Assembly: GCA_965243255.1 (NCBI GenBank)
Contig: CBDEUH010000004.1
Location: forward strand, 1,302,001 to 1,366,000
Length of the DNA: 64,000 nucleotides
Reading direction: 5' to 3'
Origin: Bin87 sp965243255
GTDB lineage: Bacteria > Chloroflexota > Dehalococcoidia > Lucifugimonadales > UBA3495
The number at the start of each line of letters is the position of its first letter. Positions within the stretch are counted from its first letter, which is position 1. This document shows positions 49,538 through 58,786 of the stretch, one piece after another. The position numbers were made by a program, and so were the translations under genes. The notes beneath the pieces are model-generated. The model ran no database searches and was not told where the DNA came from. It saw only the letters and a list, made by a program, of their open reading frames with translations.

Positions 49538-50542
49538 TTACAGCAGGACCGGCTCCTTTTCCTTCTGATAGACCTGAATGCGGCCCCGGGTATGGTCGAG
49601 GATGGCAATCTGGCCTTCGGCGGTTACTCGGACGGCGCACGGATTGGCGAAAACCTTCTCGTACAAGCCGCCGTCGTGGGTGATGGCCATGGTGCGCTGG
49701 CGAATCATATCGGGGTTGGAGTTGAGCTTGCTCTTGCCCCAGCCCGAAATCTCGTGGTCGCCCTTGAGCTGAGCGCGGAACCTTCCGTCCGGCGCGAGAA
49801 TCTGCACCCGGTCGTTCTCCCGGTCGCAGACATAGATGTCGCCATCGTTGTCAACGAAGACGGCGTTGGGCCGGTTGAACTGGCCGGGGCCGTCGCCGCT
49901 CATGCCGAAGCTGGCCTGCCAATCGCCACTCTGGGTGAAGACCTGGATCCGGTCGTTACGCCAGTCGGCCACGTAAACCAGGCCGTCATTGCCCAGGCAG
50001 ATGCCCCAGGGCATATTCAACTGGCCGTTTCCGGAGCCCTGCTCGCCGAACTGGCTCTTGAAGGAGCCGTCCAGCCCGTAGCTCTGGAGGCGGTTGTTAC
50101 GGCTGTCCACGACCCACATGGTGTTGCCGTCGATGGCGATGCCTGAGGGGCCGTTGAACTGGCCGGGGCCGTCGCCGGCCTCGCCCCAGTGGCGCAGGTA
50201 CTCGCCATCACCGTCGAAGATAGTGATGCGGTTGAGCCATTCGTCGGCGACGTAAAGGTTGCCTTCGGCATCCAGGGCGCAGGCGGTGGGCCAGTACAGG
50301 TCGCCCGGCTCTTCGCCGAACTTGCTGAATTCGCCTACGAAATCCTCGTCCATGGTGACGATGGAGACGCGCACACCGTCGGGGCGATTTTCGTAGGAAC
50401 GGTTGATCACGTAAACCTTGCCTTCGTCGTCAATAACCAGGTCCATAGGGTTGCGCAGGCCGGTTCCGTTGAACTCGTTGCGGCCGATGGAATGGCTATA
50501 GGTAAAGGCAGTGTCCACGAGACCGAAAAGATGGGTGCTCAT
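49538..50542 (-). CDS. NHL-repeat beta-propeller protein
   Basis: A 334-residue protein of NHL repeats, likely a six-bladed beta-propeller. Repeats include GEPGDLYWPTACALDAEG..LYVADEWLNRI, GDGPGQFNGPSGIAIDG..WVVDSRNNRL, GSGNGQLNMPWGICLGN..VYVADWRNDRI and GDGPGQFNRPNAVFVDN..YVCDRENDRV. There is no signal peptide or membrane anchor. Such propellers bind proteins or small molecules, or act as lyases and lactonases (peptidyl-amidoglycolate-like). It follows the DUF1501 gene by 89 bases. Confidence 0.9.
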   Translation of the reverse strand: MSTHLFGLVDTAFTYSHSIGRNEFNGTGLRNPMDLVIDDEGKVYVINRSYENRPDGVRVSIVTMDEDFVGEFSKFGEEPGDLYWPTACALDAEGNLYVADEWLNRITIFDGDGEYLRHWGEAGDGPGQFNGPSGIAIDGNTMWVVDSRNNRLQSYGLDGSFKSQFGEQGSGNGQLNMPWGICLGNDGLVYVADWRNDRIQVFTQSGDWQASFGMSGDGPGQFNRPNAVFVDNDGDIYVCDRENDRVQILAPDGRFRAQLKGDHEISGWGKSKLNSNPDMIRQRTMAITHDGGLYEKVFANPCAVRVTAEGQIAILDHTRGRIQVYQKEKEPVLL

Positions 50543-50631
50543 AGACTTCCCTCGCTTTGATGTCAGTGGTCAGGCCACAGTCGGGCCGACATAAGCGCAG
50601 CCCGCTGTGGCCGATGTTCCGGTCAACCGGC

Positions 50632-51771
50632 TTACAGGAAGGGAACCTTCTCGAAAACGCCGCGGTTGATGGGGTTGGAGTCCAGACCCATCCAGTCTTC
50701 CAGGATGGTGGCGTAAACCTGGCGGAAGTCCATGTTGGACTTGAGGTTGCCGCCCTCTTCCTGCTGGCCGGGTTCCAGGGACGGATAGACGCCGTAGATG
50801 CCGCCCTTGACCTTTTCGCCGACCATGAAGGCTACGGAGCCGGCGCCGTGGTCGGTGCCGGAGCCGTTGTCGCCGACTCGGCGGCCGAACTCGGAGAACA
50901 TGAACGTGATGACATTGTCGCTGGCGTCATGTTCGCGGAGGTCGGTGATGAAGGTGTCAACGTTGGCGGACACGTCGGTCCACAGGCGAGCGTGGTCGGA
51001 CGCCTGGTTGGCGTGGGTGTCGAAGCCGTTGTAGGGGCTGGTGGTGAAGAGCACGCGGGTGCCCAAATCGGCCAGGTGAGTCTGGGCGATGTTCTTCATG
51101 TACTGGCCAACGGTGGTGGCGGAGTACTCCACGTTGGAGGTGTACTTCGGCGGCGCGGTGGCCAGGATGTCGGCGCCGATGCGGGCGTAGGTTCCGGTGG
51201 AGCGAAGGTAGTCGCTGACGAAGCCCTGGCCCACGGTGGGCGCGTAAATCTTGCTGAAGAGGTCCAGCGCTTCGGCGCGCTGGTCTTCGCCCTCGATGCC
51301 GGTCAACAGGCCGTAGGTTTCCAGGTTGCCCACGGAGGCAACCGGGACACCCTCCTTGGCCAAGGCGCGGGGAAGGCCGCGGCCGAAGTTGACGCCGGTG
51401 ATTCCCTGGCCTTCAGCCTTGGGGTCCAGTTCATGGATGACCTGACCCAGCCAGCCCTCGGTGCCGATGGTGTCCGGCTCGCAGGTGTGCCAGATGTCCA
51501 TGCTGCGGAAGTGGCTGTAGGAGGGGTTGGCATACCCGATGCCCAGGAAGATGGCCAGCTTGCCCTCGTCCCAGTACTTCTTCAGGGGGCCCATGGTGGG
51601 GTGCAGGCCGATTTCACCGTTGAGGTCCAGGACTGCCTCAGCGGGAACGCCGAGGGCCGGGCGATAATCGCGATAGTGGCCGTCATTGTAAGGGATGACA
51701 GTGTTCAGGCCGTCGTTCCCGCCGGAGAGGGAAAGAACCACCAGAACGTTGTCTTTGTTGGTAGAGACCAT
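50632..51771 (-). CDS. DUF1501 domain protein (sulfatase-like fold)
   Basis: A 379-residue protein of the DUF1501 family, related in fold to alkaline phosphatases and sulfatases. Motifs: VLVVLSLSGGNDGLNTVIPY near the N-terminus, HPTMGPLKKYWDEGKLAI, GFDTHANQ and MFSEFGRRVGDNGSGTDHGAGS, in which Asp and His ligands cluster. Most members have a twin-arginine signal; none is seen here and the protein appears cytoplasmic. DUF1501 and DUF1800 genes normally occur together, as here, 100 bases apart. The reaction is unknown. Confidence 0.92.
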   Translation of the reverse strand: MVSTNKDNVLVVLSLSGGNDGLNTVIPYNDGHYRDYRPALGVPAEAVLDLNGEIGLHPTMGPLKKYWDEGKLAIFLGIGYANPSYSHFRSMDIWHTCEPDTIGTEGWLGQVIHELDPKAEGQGITGVNFGRGLPRALAKEGVPVASVGNLETYGLLTGIEGEDQRAEALDLFSKIYAPTVGQGFVSDYLRSTGTYARIGADILATAPPKYTSNVEYSATTVGQYMKNIAQTHLADLGTRVLFTTSPYNGFDTHANQASDHARLWTDVSANVDTFITDLREHDASDNVITFMFSEFGRRVGDNGSGTDHGAGSVAFMVGEKVKGGIYGVYPSLEPGQQEEGGNLKSNMDFRQVYATILEDWMGLDSNPINRGVFEKVPFL

Positions 51772-51871
51772 TTGCTAGTCCTCCGTTTGAATGCTTGATG
51801 CGGGGTTGCTTGGCCGGAAGGCGTGGCGTTAGCGCAAGGCATCCATTCCGGCCGGTGTGGTAGCTTTCCGA

Positions 51872-53296
51872 TTACTCGAACTGGAACTCGGAGGTGGATG
51901 CGATAATCTGGAACATCTCACCGGAGCGACGGGCGAACTCGGCGCGCTCGGCGTCGGTGGAGTGGGAGAGGTTCCCGCTGCGGCCGGCGTGAGCGATGAG
52001 CTGGTCACGGGTGTCTTCGGTGAGGTTGTTGCAGCCAACGAGGTCGGCGCAGGTATCGACGAACTGCTCGGGAGACAGGTTGTCGCCCTGGGCCATGAGC
52101 TTGGAAATCATGCTCTGGACGCCAGGCAGCTCGGTGCGACCGAGGTAGTCGGCGGCGAAGTTGATGCGCTCCACCAGCGTGCCGGAGTCAATCCACTCGT
52201 GGCCGGTGTGCCAACCCTCGACGGTGGGCGGGTTCATCAGGTCCATGCCCATGTACTTGGGTTCCTGGCTGAGCTCGAACATACCGGGCTTGATCTCGTT
52301 GCGGTGGTCGCCAACCATGCGAAGGGTACCGGCGACCATTTCGGCCGGGTTCTTCACCTTGGCGTATTGCGAATTCTTGAAAGCCTCCGAGTTGAACAGG
52401 GTGTTCAACATCGCGGTGATGTCGTAGTTGGTGTCGAAGTAGGTCTGCTCCAACTCCGCCAAGAGGCTTTCGTCTTTGGGCGGGGTCTGGCGCCAGCTGG
52501 GTACGGGTACTTCGTCGGCGACGAAGAAGTTGTACAGGTGGCGGGAGATGAACCGGCCGGTAGCAGGGTTCTTGCAGATCATCCTCAGAATGTCATCGCC
52601 GTCCCAGTTGCCGGTCTCGCCCAGGAAGGTCTTTTCTGAGGCGTCGTGGTCGGCCGGGTCATATCGGAATTCCCAGGGGCTGCGGCCATAGGGGAACGGA
52701 GGGTAGGGCGGGGCGATGTTCCAGCCGGTAAATGCGTGGGCACAGGCCTTGACGTCATCCTCGCTGTAGTTGAACTCTTCGTTCATGCCGACGCCCATGG
52801 AGAACAGTTCCAGCAGTTCGCGGCCATAGTTCTCGTTGATGGCTACCTTGTGGCTCTCGGTGTTGTCCAGGTAGTACATCATCGCGGGGCTGGTGGACAG
52901 AGCCAGCAGCAGCTCCTCGAAGTTGCCCATTCCCTTGTCGCGGAACATCTGGATCATCCGACCCATCTCTTCGCCGGAGTCAATCTTGGAGTGGCCAGCG
53001 CAGAAAATCATGTGCCAGAAGAGGGCCATCTTTTCCCGGAGCTGGTACTCGGTGTTGACCATCCGGTACATCCAGTTCTGGATGTTGATTTCGATGGCGC
53101 CGGGGTGGTTGTAGGTGGGGTGGTAGCGCAGCATCAGGTCGTCTTCGACGCCGGAAGACACGCCCGGATTCAAGAGCTCCTCCACCATCGTGTCGTAACC
53201 CTTCGCAGCAGCGGCTTCAATCTCGTCGCGACTGGCGCTGAAGCCGGCCCGGCGCAGAAGGTGAGCCATCAATGCGATGTCGTTGCTTCCTGCCAT
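51872..53296 (-). CDS. DUF1800 family protein
   Basis: A 474-residue DUF1800 protein: LMAHLLRRAGFSASRDEIEAAAAKG at the start, HMIFCAGHSKID, YGRELLELFSMGVG, DVKACAHAFTGWNIA, YDPADHDASEKTFLGETGNWDG and FISRHLYNFFVAD. The ATG at 53296 has GGAGG; the frame extends 33 codons upstream without homology. Members usually accompany DUF1501 proteins and often carry a twin-arginine signal; none is seen here. The biochemical role is unknown. Confidence 0.92.
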   Translation of the reverse strand: MAGSNDIALMAHLLRRAGFSASRDEIEAAAAKGYDTMVEELLNPGVSSGVEDDLMLRYHPTYNHPGAIEINIQNWMYRMVNTEYQLREKMALFWHMIFCAGHSKIDSGEEMGRMIQMFRDKGMGNFEELLLALSTSPAMMYYLDNTESHKVAINENYGRELLELFSMGVGMNEEFNYSEDDVKACAHAFTGWNIAPPYPPFPYGRSPWEFRYDPADHDASEKTFLGETGNWDGDDILRMICKNPATGRFISRHLYNFFVADEVPVPSWRQTPPKDESLLAELEQTYFDTNYDITAMLNTLFNSEAFKNSQYAKVKNPAEMVAGTLRMVGDHRNEIKPGMFELSQEPKYMGMDLMNPPTVEGWHTGHEWIDSGTLVERINFAADYLGRTELPGVQSMISKLMAQGDNLSPEQFVDTCADLVGCNNLTEDTRDQLIAHAGRSGNLSHSTDAERAEFARRSGEMFQIIASTSEFQFE

Positions 53297-53496
53297 TGGT
53301 TCCTCCTTTTTGTACTCCCGAACTTTGTAGTCCTGAGGGGGCAGTTTCAGATACCAAAAATATACCGCAAATTCTGACGTTTCCGCAATATCCAAGCCGT
53401 CGGAACGGGCCTCAAATTGCGAAACCGTTATCAGTTTATAATCGTATCGCCGGTAGCGGCCGCTGTCAATAACCCAAGCCGCCCCACAACCCGGTT

Positions 53497-54387
53497 CTAC
53501 CGGGTGCGGCGCAGTCGGGGATCAAGGGTGTCGCGGAGCCAGTCACCGAAGAAGTTCATCGCCATGACGACAATGGTGATAGCCAGGCCGGGGAACAGGG
53601 CCAGCCACCAGATTTCAAAGATCTGGTCGCGGCCTTCGGATACCATGATGCCCCAGGCCGGGTCGCCCGGCGGCACGCCCACGCCCAGGAAGCTCAGCGA
53701 GGCTTCCAGCAGGATGGTTTGGCCCACCAGCAGGCTGATGACGATGAGCACGGTATTAATGACGTTGGGGAATATGTGACGCCACATTATTAACGGCGCG
53801 GAAACTCCGGCCACGATGGCCAAAGTAACAAAGTCTCGTTCCTTGATGCTGAGCACTTCGCCCCGGGCCTGGCGGGCGAAGCGCGCCCACACGGTTGCAG
53901 CCACCGCCACGATCACGTTCCCGATGCCGGCCCCGCCGGCGATGGCGACGATAATCAGCGCTAACAGCACCGTCGGGAACCCCAGTACGGCGTCAACCAG
54001 ACGCATCAACACAATATCAATGCGTCCGCCGAAATAACCGGACATCACGCCGATGGCGCTGCCGACCACCGCTCCCGTGCCCAGGGCCACCAGGCTGATG
54101 AACACCGACGTGCGCGCCCCGTAAATCAACCGGCTCAAAATATCCTTGCCCGACTTGTCCGTGCCCAGCAGGAACTTAGACGTCTCAAAGGGTGGAACCT
54201 CCCGGTCCCGCTTGTTCAACTGTTCCGGGTCGTGGGGGGCCAGCAAGGGCGCGAAAACCGCCGCGACGATGAGCAGCACGAGAACGAAAATGGGAATCCA
54301 AGGCAGCCGCAGTTCACGCGCCTTTGACCACGCGCGAGCGGCTGCATTAGGCTGTGGCAGTGGGGTTGCCAGGTCTTGCGTCGCCAA
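53497..54387 (-). CDS. Peptide/nickel-type ABC transporter permease, DppC-like
   Basis: A 296-residue inner-membrane protein with about six helices. After a Pro/Ala-rich N-terminal tail, the first helix near residue 33 (IPIFVLVLLIVAAVFAPLL) is followed by APHDPEQLN, typical for DppC-type proteins. The permease signature that contacts the ATPase is near RQARGEVLSIKERDFVTLAI with the FARQARGEVLSIKE coupling helix, and PGDPAWGIMVSEGR sits at the C-terminal end. It is the second permease of the importer after the DppB-like gene; 38 bases apart. No dppD/dppF ATPases are present in the window. Confidence 0.92.
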   Translation of the reverse strand: MATQDLATPLPQPNAAARAWSKARELRLPWIPIFVLVLLIVAAVFAPLLAPHDPEQLNKRDREVPPFETSKFLLGTDKSGKDILSRLIYGARTSVFISLVALGTGAVVGSAIGVMSGYFGGRIDIVLMRLVDAVLGFPTVLLALIIVAIAGGAGIGNVIVAVAATVWARFARQARGEVLSIKERDFVTLAIVAGVSAPLIMWRHIFPNVINTVLIVISLLVGQTILLEASLSFLGVGVPPGDPAWGIMVSEGRDQIFEIWWLALFPGLAITIVVMAMNFFGDWLRDTLDPRLRRTR

Positions 54388-54425
54388 GGTGATGGTCTCC
54401 TCAGACTGTGGTTCCCGCGCTCGGC

Positions 54426-55349
54426 CTAACCGAACCGGATGCGCGGGTCGACGTAAGCGTAAACGATGTCAACAATAGTGGACATCAGGATGTACAGGAA
54501 GCCCGAAGTCAGGATCGTCGCTTCGATAATCGGCACGTCCCGGGTCCGTATCCCTTCCAGCATGAGCAGGCCCAGTCCCGGCCACGAAAAAATGACCTCC
54601 ACCACGATGGAACCGTTGAGCAGGCCGGCGAAACTGATGCCGCCGAAGGTCAACACCGGGATCACCGCGTTTTTCAGCGCGTGCTTGAAGATCACCAACT
54701 GCTCCGCGAGACCCTTGATGCGGGCGAATTTCACGTACTCGCTGTCTAGCACCTCCAACATGGCCGAGCGGGTCAGGCGCATGAAGCCCGCCATGGTGAA
54801 CACGGCGATGGAGAATGCCGGAATGATGAAGTAACGGGGATCCAGTCCTTCCTTGCCGAAGGTCGGCAGCAGTCGGAACTCCACGGCAAATATCCACATC
54901 AGGATGATGGCCAGCCAGAACTGGGGCATCGACATGCCCAGAATGGCAAAGCCTTTGCCCAACCGATCCAGGAAGCTGTCCCGCCTAACCGCCGATAAGA
55001 TCCCTAACGGTATGCCGATGACAATTGCAATGAACAGGGCGGACAGGGCCAACTGGATGGTGTTGGGAATCCGTTCCACAACCACGTCGAAGGCCGGCTG
55101 GCGCTTGTTGTACGACCGTCCGAAATCGCCCACGAACAGGCCGCCCAAGTAGTCGAAGTAGCGGATCACCACAGGCCGGTCCAAGCCCAGGTTCCTGCGG
55201 ATGGCCTCGATCTCCGACGGCTTGGCGTCGCCGGGAGCCATGGCCAGAGCAGCGTCGCCGGTCAGGTCGGTGCCAAAGAAAACCGCCGCGCTGAGCACTA
55301 CCAGCGTCGCGACTGCCTGAATGATTCGGAATAAGATGAAGCGTGCCAA
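54426..55349 (-). CDS. Peptide/nickel-type ABC transporter permease, DppB-like
   Basis: A 307-residue membrane protein with about six helices: ARFILFRIIQAVATLVVLSA for the first, a periplasmic region with LGLDRPVVIRYFDYLGGLFVGDFGRS in sections, and the EAA-type loop LTRSAMLEVLDSEYVKFARIKGL, typical of DppB. It ends in YVDPRIRFG, the usual DppB C-terminus. Partner of the DppC-like gene downstream and the lipoprotein binding protein upstream. Confidence 0.93.
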   Translation of the reverse strand: MARFILFRIIQAVATLVVLSAAVFFGTDLTGDAALAMAPGDAKPSEIEAIRRNLGLDRPVVIRYFDYLGGLFVGDFGRSYNKRQPAFDVVVERIPNTIQLALSALFIAIVIGIPLGILSAVRRDSFLDRLGKGFAILGMSMPQFWLAIILMWIFAVEFRLLPTFGKEGLDPRYFIIPAFSIAVFTMAGFMRLTRSAMLEVLDSEYVKFARIKGLAEQLVIFKHALKNAVIPVLTFGGISFAGLLNGSIVVEVIFSWPGLGLLMLEGIRTRDVPIIEATILTSGFLYILMSTIVDIVYAYVDPRIRFG

Positions 55350-55434
55350 TGCGGTCGCCTCCCTCTCCTAACGTGTGAGTGGCGGGATTATATCAGAAAA
55401 AAGGGGAAGGCAAGCGTCTTCCGAATAATAAGAA

Positions 55435-55470
55435 TCGGCGGGGGAAGGCTGCTGAGCCCGCCCCCGCCGA
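55435..55470 (-). terminator. Hairpin between the binding-protein and permease genes
   Basis: TCGGCGGGGG (55435-55444) pairs perfectly with CCCCCGCCGA (55461-55470), followed on the minus strand by TTCTTATTATT. It lies 28 bases after the binding-protein stop and would reduce transcription into the permeases or stabilise the binding-protein mRNA. Confidence 0.8.
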
Positions 55471-55497
55471 ATGCGGTTCGGCTAATGCCGGAGTAGG

Positions 55498-57465
55498 CTA
55501 GTTAGCCCAGCGGATCGTCCACAGAGCGCTCGGGGAGGGACGCAGCGGGCGTGGCCGCCAGTCGTCGATGCGGGCGCTGATGGCGTAGGGCGCGTCCAGG
55601 TAGCCGGGCGCGAAGTCCCAGTGGCCTTCGTGGGCCTGGGACAGCGCCGCGAAGTAAGCGTCCTGCCGCGCTTCCTCGGTGGTAGCGGCCAGGGCGGCCT
55701 TTACCAACGGGTCGACCAGCGGGTCGTAGCTGATGTACGAACCTTCCGAGTCGCCGAAGCGTCCCACCAGCTTGGAGCCGGTGTCAAAGGAGTGCTCGTT
55801 GGAGCGAACCAGGTATTGACCCGGAATCTCGCCGCCGTACTGCCGGTCCTTAATCGCGGCTTCTTCACCGACGTTGACCTTGCAGTTGAGGCCCAGGTAG
55901 ACGCTCCAGTCGTCGCAGACGAACTCGACGATTTGCAGCATCTTCGGCACGGTAGCGCCGGCTTCCCAGGTCCAGACGTTCCACTCATCGCCGCCGCCGG
56001 GCATGACCGGATCCTGCAGGTTGGTTACTGCGGGGAACGTTCCGCCGGCCGGGTTGGGCGCTTCAGGAACGTTGTAGCCGGCTTCCACGAACAGCTCGCG
56101 AGCCTTGGCCGGGTCGAAGGGGAACGGGTCAAGTTCGCCACCGGCCTTGTAACCCACGCCGGAAGGTGAGGAGGCCGCGGTGCCAGCGATGTGGAACACA
56201 TCAGGGCCGCCCACCAGTTCCTGGATGGCTTCCTTGTCAATGGCATAGTCCAGAGCGTGGCGGACGCGCTTGTCGGAGCACATCAGCAGCGTGCCCTGGG
56301 CGTCGCCGACGTAGTGGCCGTGGTCGTCCTGTTCCCGGGTCACGTCGTGGCCGAGGGTCTGCGGAGCGTCAACGCTGCAGTTCCAAGCGTTGATCCAGAT
56401 GACCGTGGACTCAGGGCCGAAACGGTACTGCAGGCCGGCGGCTTCCAGCTCGTCGCGGCTGTCCAGGTCGATGGGGGAGATGTCAGCCGAGCCGCTGAGC
56501 AGGGCCGCCTTGCGGGTGGCTGCCTCGGCGACCAGGTTGATCTCCAGCTCGTCGAAGGGGTACGGGCGCTTTTCCAGAATGAAGTGGTCGTCCCGCTTCT
56601 CATAGACAACTTGAGAGCCCGAAGTGAAGGATACGCGGTCGAAGGGACCGGACGAGCCGGGGTTCGGGTCGGCAATCAGGCCGTCGGAACGGGACTGGTC
56701 ATCGGAGCCCAGGCTCATGAAGTGTGCCTGGGACATAATGGAGCCGCCCGTGCCGCCGCCAACTTCGCTGACATCGGAGAAGAAGTTAAGCGCCGGCTGT
56801 TTGAAGGTCATGGTCACTTCGTTGGGGCCGGTTACGCGGGCGTGGCCTTCCTTTTCGTTGGCGGTGTTGTCGCCTTCGTATGCGGCGTTTTCGCCGTCGG
56901 CATCAACTATGCGCCAGATGCGGATGCGGACTACGGAGCGGGCCGCATCGTCCCAGATGTAACGCAGATACCAGGCGGCGTCTTCCGCCGTCACCGGGTC
57001 TCCGTTATGGAACACGGCATCTTCGCGCAGGGTCCACGAGAGGCTCAGCCCGTCAGGGGAAACTGACCAGTCGGTGGCCAAGCCGTCATTGGTGTAGTTC
57101 AGCTGGTCGTCTGTGGTCATGAGATGCGAGTGCATCGGGAACTTCCAAACGTGCTTGTCGCCGCTCTCGTACTTCGGGTCCCACACCTCGTTACCGAAGG
57201 ACTCGGTGAGCACGACCAAGCGTCGCCCTTCACCAGTTTCTGCTTCCATGGCCGGGGCCTGGGTCGGCAGCGGAGTGGCGGTTGCGCCGACTGGAGCGGC
57301 GCTGCCGGCGCTGCCGCTGTCGGTTGAGCCGGTGGTAGAGCCGGAATCGGCCGCCGGGGTCGTTTCTTCAGCCCCGGCACAGGCAACGCCTATGATGAGC
57401 GCAATTATGGCCGCCGGTATCAGCAGCTGATAAAAGCGCAGTCGCGGAATGCTTTTTAGTCTCAT
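55498..57465 (-). CDS. ABC transporter substrate-binding lipoprotein, family 5
   Basis: A 655-residue solute-binding protein of the peptide/opine/nickel class. An N-terminal signal peptide ends in a lipobox IGVAC with C29 as the lipidated residue, then a Thr/Ser/Gly/Pro-rich linker (about residues 30-75). The folded part has the family marks LATDWSVSPDGLSLSWTLRED, VFHNGDPVTAEDAAWYLRY and GPFDRVSF, and late RHALDYAIDKEAIQELVGG. It delivers a peptide or other ligand to the DppB/DppC-type permeases encoded downstream. Two possible promoters precede it. Confidence 0.95.
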   Translation of the reverse strand: MRLKSIPRLRFYQLLIPAAIIALIIGVACAGAEETTPAADSGSTTGSTDSGSAGSAAPVGATATPLPTQAPAMEAETGEGRRLVVLTESFGNEVWDPKYESGDKHVWKFPMHSHLMTTDDQLNYTNDGLATDWSVSPDGLSLSWTLREDAVFHNGDPVTAEDAAWYLRYIWDDAARSVVRIRIWRIVDADGENAAYEGDNTANEKEGHARVTGPNEVTMTFKQPALNFFSDVSEVGGGTGGSIMSQAHFMSLGSDDQSRSDGLIADPNPGSSGPFDRVSFTSGSQVVYEKRDDHFILEKRPYPFDELEINLVAEAATRKAALLSGSADISPIDLDSRDELEAAGLQYRFGPESTVIWINAWNCSVDAPQTLGHDVTREQDDHGHYVGDAQGTLLMCSDKRVRHALDYAIDKEAIQELVGGPDVFHIAGTAASSPSGVGYKAGGELDPFPFDPAKARELFVEAGYNVPEAPNPAGGTFPAVTNLQDPVMPGGGDEWNVWTWEAGATVPKMLQIVEFVCDDWSVYLGLNCKVNVGEEAAIKDRQYGGEIPGQYLVRSNEHSFDTGSKLVGRFGDSEGSYISYDPLVDPLVKAALAATTEEARQDAYFAALSQAHEGHWDFAPGYLDAPYAISARIDDWRPRPLRPSPSALWTIRWAN

Positions 57466-57531
57466 GCTTCTCTCCCTCCTTATGGATAGAGTGTTTGGGC
57501 GCGCCGATGGCGCCCGTTTCAGGGTGTCGGC

Positions 57532-57590
57532 ATACTAACGACACGCCGCGCAGTTTGTCAATTATATTCAGCCTAATTGGAATCATTCAA
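57532..57590 (-). promoter_or_regulatory. Two tandem promoters of the importer operon
   Basis: On the minus strand: TTGAAT (57590-57585) with TATAAT (57566-57561) at 18 bases, and TTGACA (57561-57556) with TAGTAT (57537-57532) at 18 bases. The -35 of the second overlaps the -10 of the first by one base, so the two would compete. Confidence 0.5.
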
Positions 57591-57671
57591 AGAACTCCGG
57601 TTTGTTGACGCTTGCCGGCGGCGGGTGTTAACCTCGCGCCGCAGATACGGTTACATTCGGAGGGAATGACC

Positions 57672-58763
57672 ATGAAAGCAGCAGTTTTGCGTGAGGTGAA
57701 TCAGCCCGTAACAATAGAAGACGTTCAGGTGGATGCGCCGGCGCCTCGAGAAGTGTTGGTACGCACCGGCGCGTCGGGGGTTTGCCACAGCGACCTCCAC
57801 TTTGTGGAGGGTCTGTACACCACGCCGATGCCCTGCATCCTGGGGCACGAGGCCGCCGGCACCGTGGAGGCCGTGGGGGACCAGGTCAGCTATGTGCGTC
57901 CAGGAGACTCGGTGATCATGTGCCTGTCCGTGTTCTGCGGCACCTGCGAATTCTGCACGAGGGGTCAGCCCTACCTCTGCGACCGGAGGGCGGTAACGCG
58001 AAGGCGGGACGACCCGCCCCGGCTACGCAAAGACGGGGAAGCCATCACCCAGTTCGCGCAGCTGGGTTCCTACGCCGCCGAGATGCTGGTGCATGAGAAC
58101 GCGCTGGTGAAGGTGGACGACGATATTCCCTTCCCACAACTGGCGCTCATTGGCTGCGGCGCAACGACCGGGCTGGGCGCGGTGCTGAACACGGCGCGGG
58201 TTGAGGCCGGCAGCACGGTGGCGGTGGTCGGCTGCGGCGGTATCGGCATCCACTGCGTACAGGCGGCGGCGCTGGCCGGCGCTTTGCGCATCATCGCGGT
58301 GGACACCACCGAGGACAAGTTCGCGCTGGCCCGGGAGTTCGGCGCTACCGACGTAATAGACGCCACCTCCGGCAACGTGGCCGAGCGCATCATGGAACTA
58401 ACCGGTGGCGGAGTGGACTATTCTTTTGAGGCCATCGGCCTGAAGCAGACGGCCGAAGACTGCTACAACATGCTCCGTCCGGGCGGCATGGCGACCATCA
58501 TCGGCATGGTGCCGGAAGGCGTGAAGATTGAACTGGACGCGGGCAACTTCCTGCGGCGGGGCCGGGCCATCCAGGGCTGCACCATGGGCTCCAACCGTTT
58601 CCGCACCGATATGCCCCGGTACATCGAGTTCTACAAGCAGGGCCGGTTGAAGCTGGACGAACTGGTTACGCAGGAGCTGCCGCTGTCAGAGATCAACCGG
58701 GCCTTTGCGGACATGAAGGCCGGCAGCGTGCGCCGCAGCGTGATAACGGACTTTGAGGGGTAG
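57672..58763 (+). CDS. Zinc-dependent alcohol dehydrogenase family protein
   Basis: A 363-residue MDR-superfamily dehydrogenase. Catalytic zinc ligands are C38 (GVCHSD), H59/E60 (GHEAAG) and a later Cys in LIGCGATTGLGAV. The structural zinc site has C89, C92, C95 and C103. The NAD-binding motif is VVGCGGIGIHCVQ, followed by IIAVDTTEDK, where Asp suggests NAD over NADP. The ATG at 57672 is favoured by GGAGG at 8 bases; ATG 57666 is too close. The lineage resembles acyl- or glutathione-dependent alcohol dehydrogenases of class III; the substrate is open. The neighbouring CoA-transferases are convergent with it. Confidence 0.94.
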   Translation: MKAAVLREVNQPVTIEDVQVDAPAPREVLVRTGASGVCHSDLHFVEGLYTTPMPCILGHEAAGTVEAVGDQVSYVRPGDSVIMCLSVFCGTCEFCTRGQPYLCDRRAVTRRRDDPPRLRKDGEAITQFAQLGSYAAEMLVHENALVKVDDDIPFPQLALIGCGATTGLGAVLNTARVEAGSTVAVVGCGGIGIHCVQAAALAGALRIIAVDTTEDKFALAREFGATDVIDATSGNVAERIMELTGGGVDYSFEAIGLKQTAEDCYNMLRPGGMATIIGMVPEGVKIELDAGNFLRRGRAIQGCTMGSNRFRTDMPRYIEFYKQGRLKLDELVTQELPLSEINRAFADMKAGSVRRSVITDFEG

Positions 58764-58786
58764 AGCGCGCTCCGCCGGTGTTGGCA

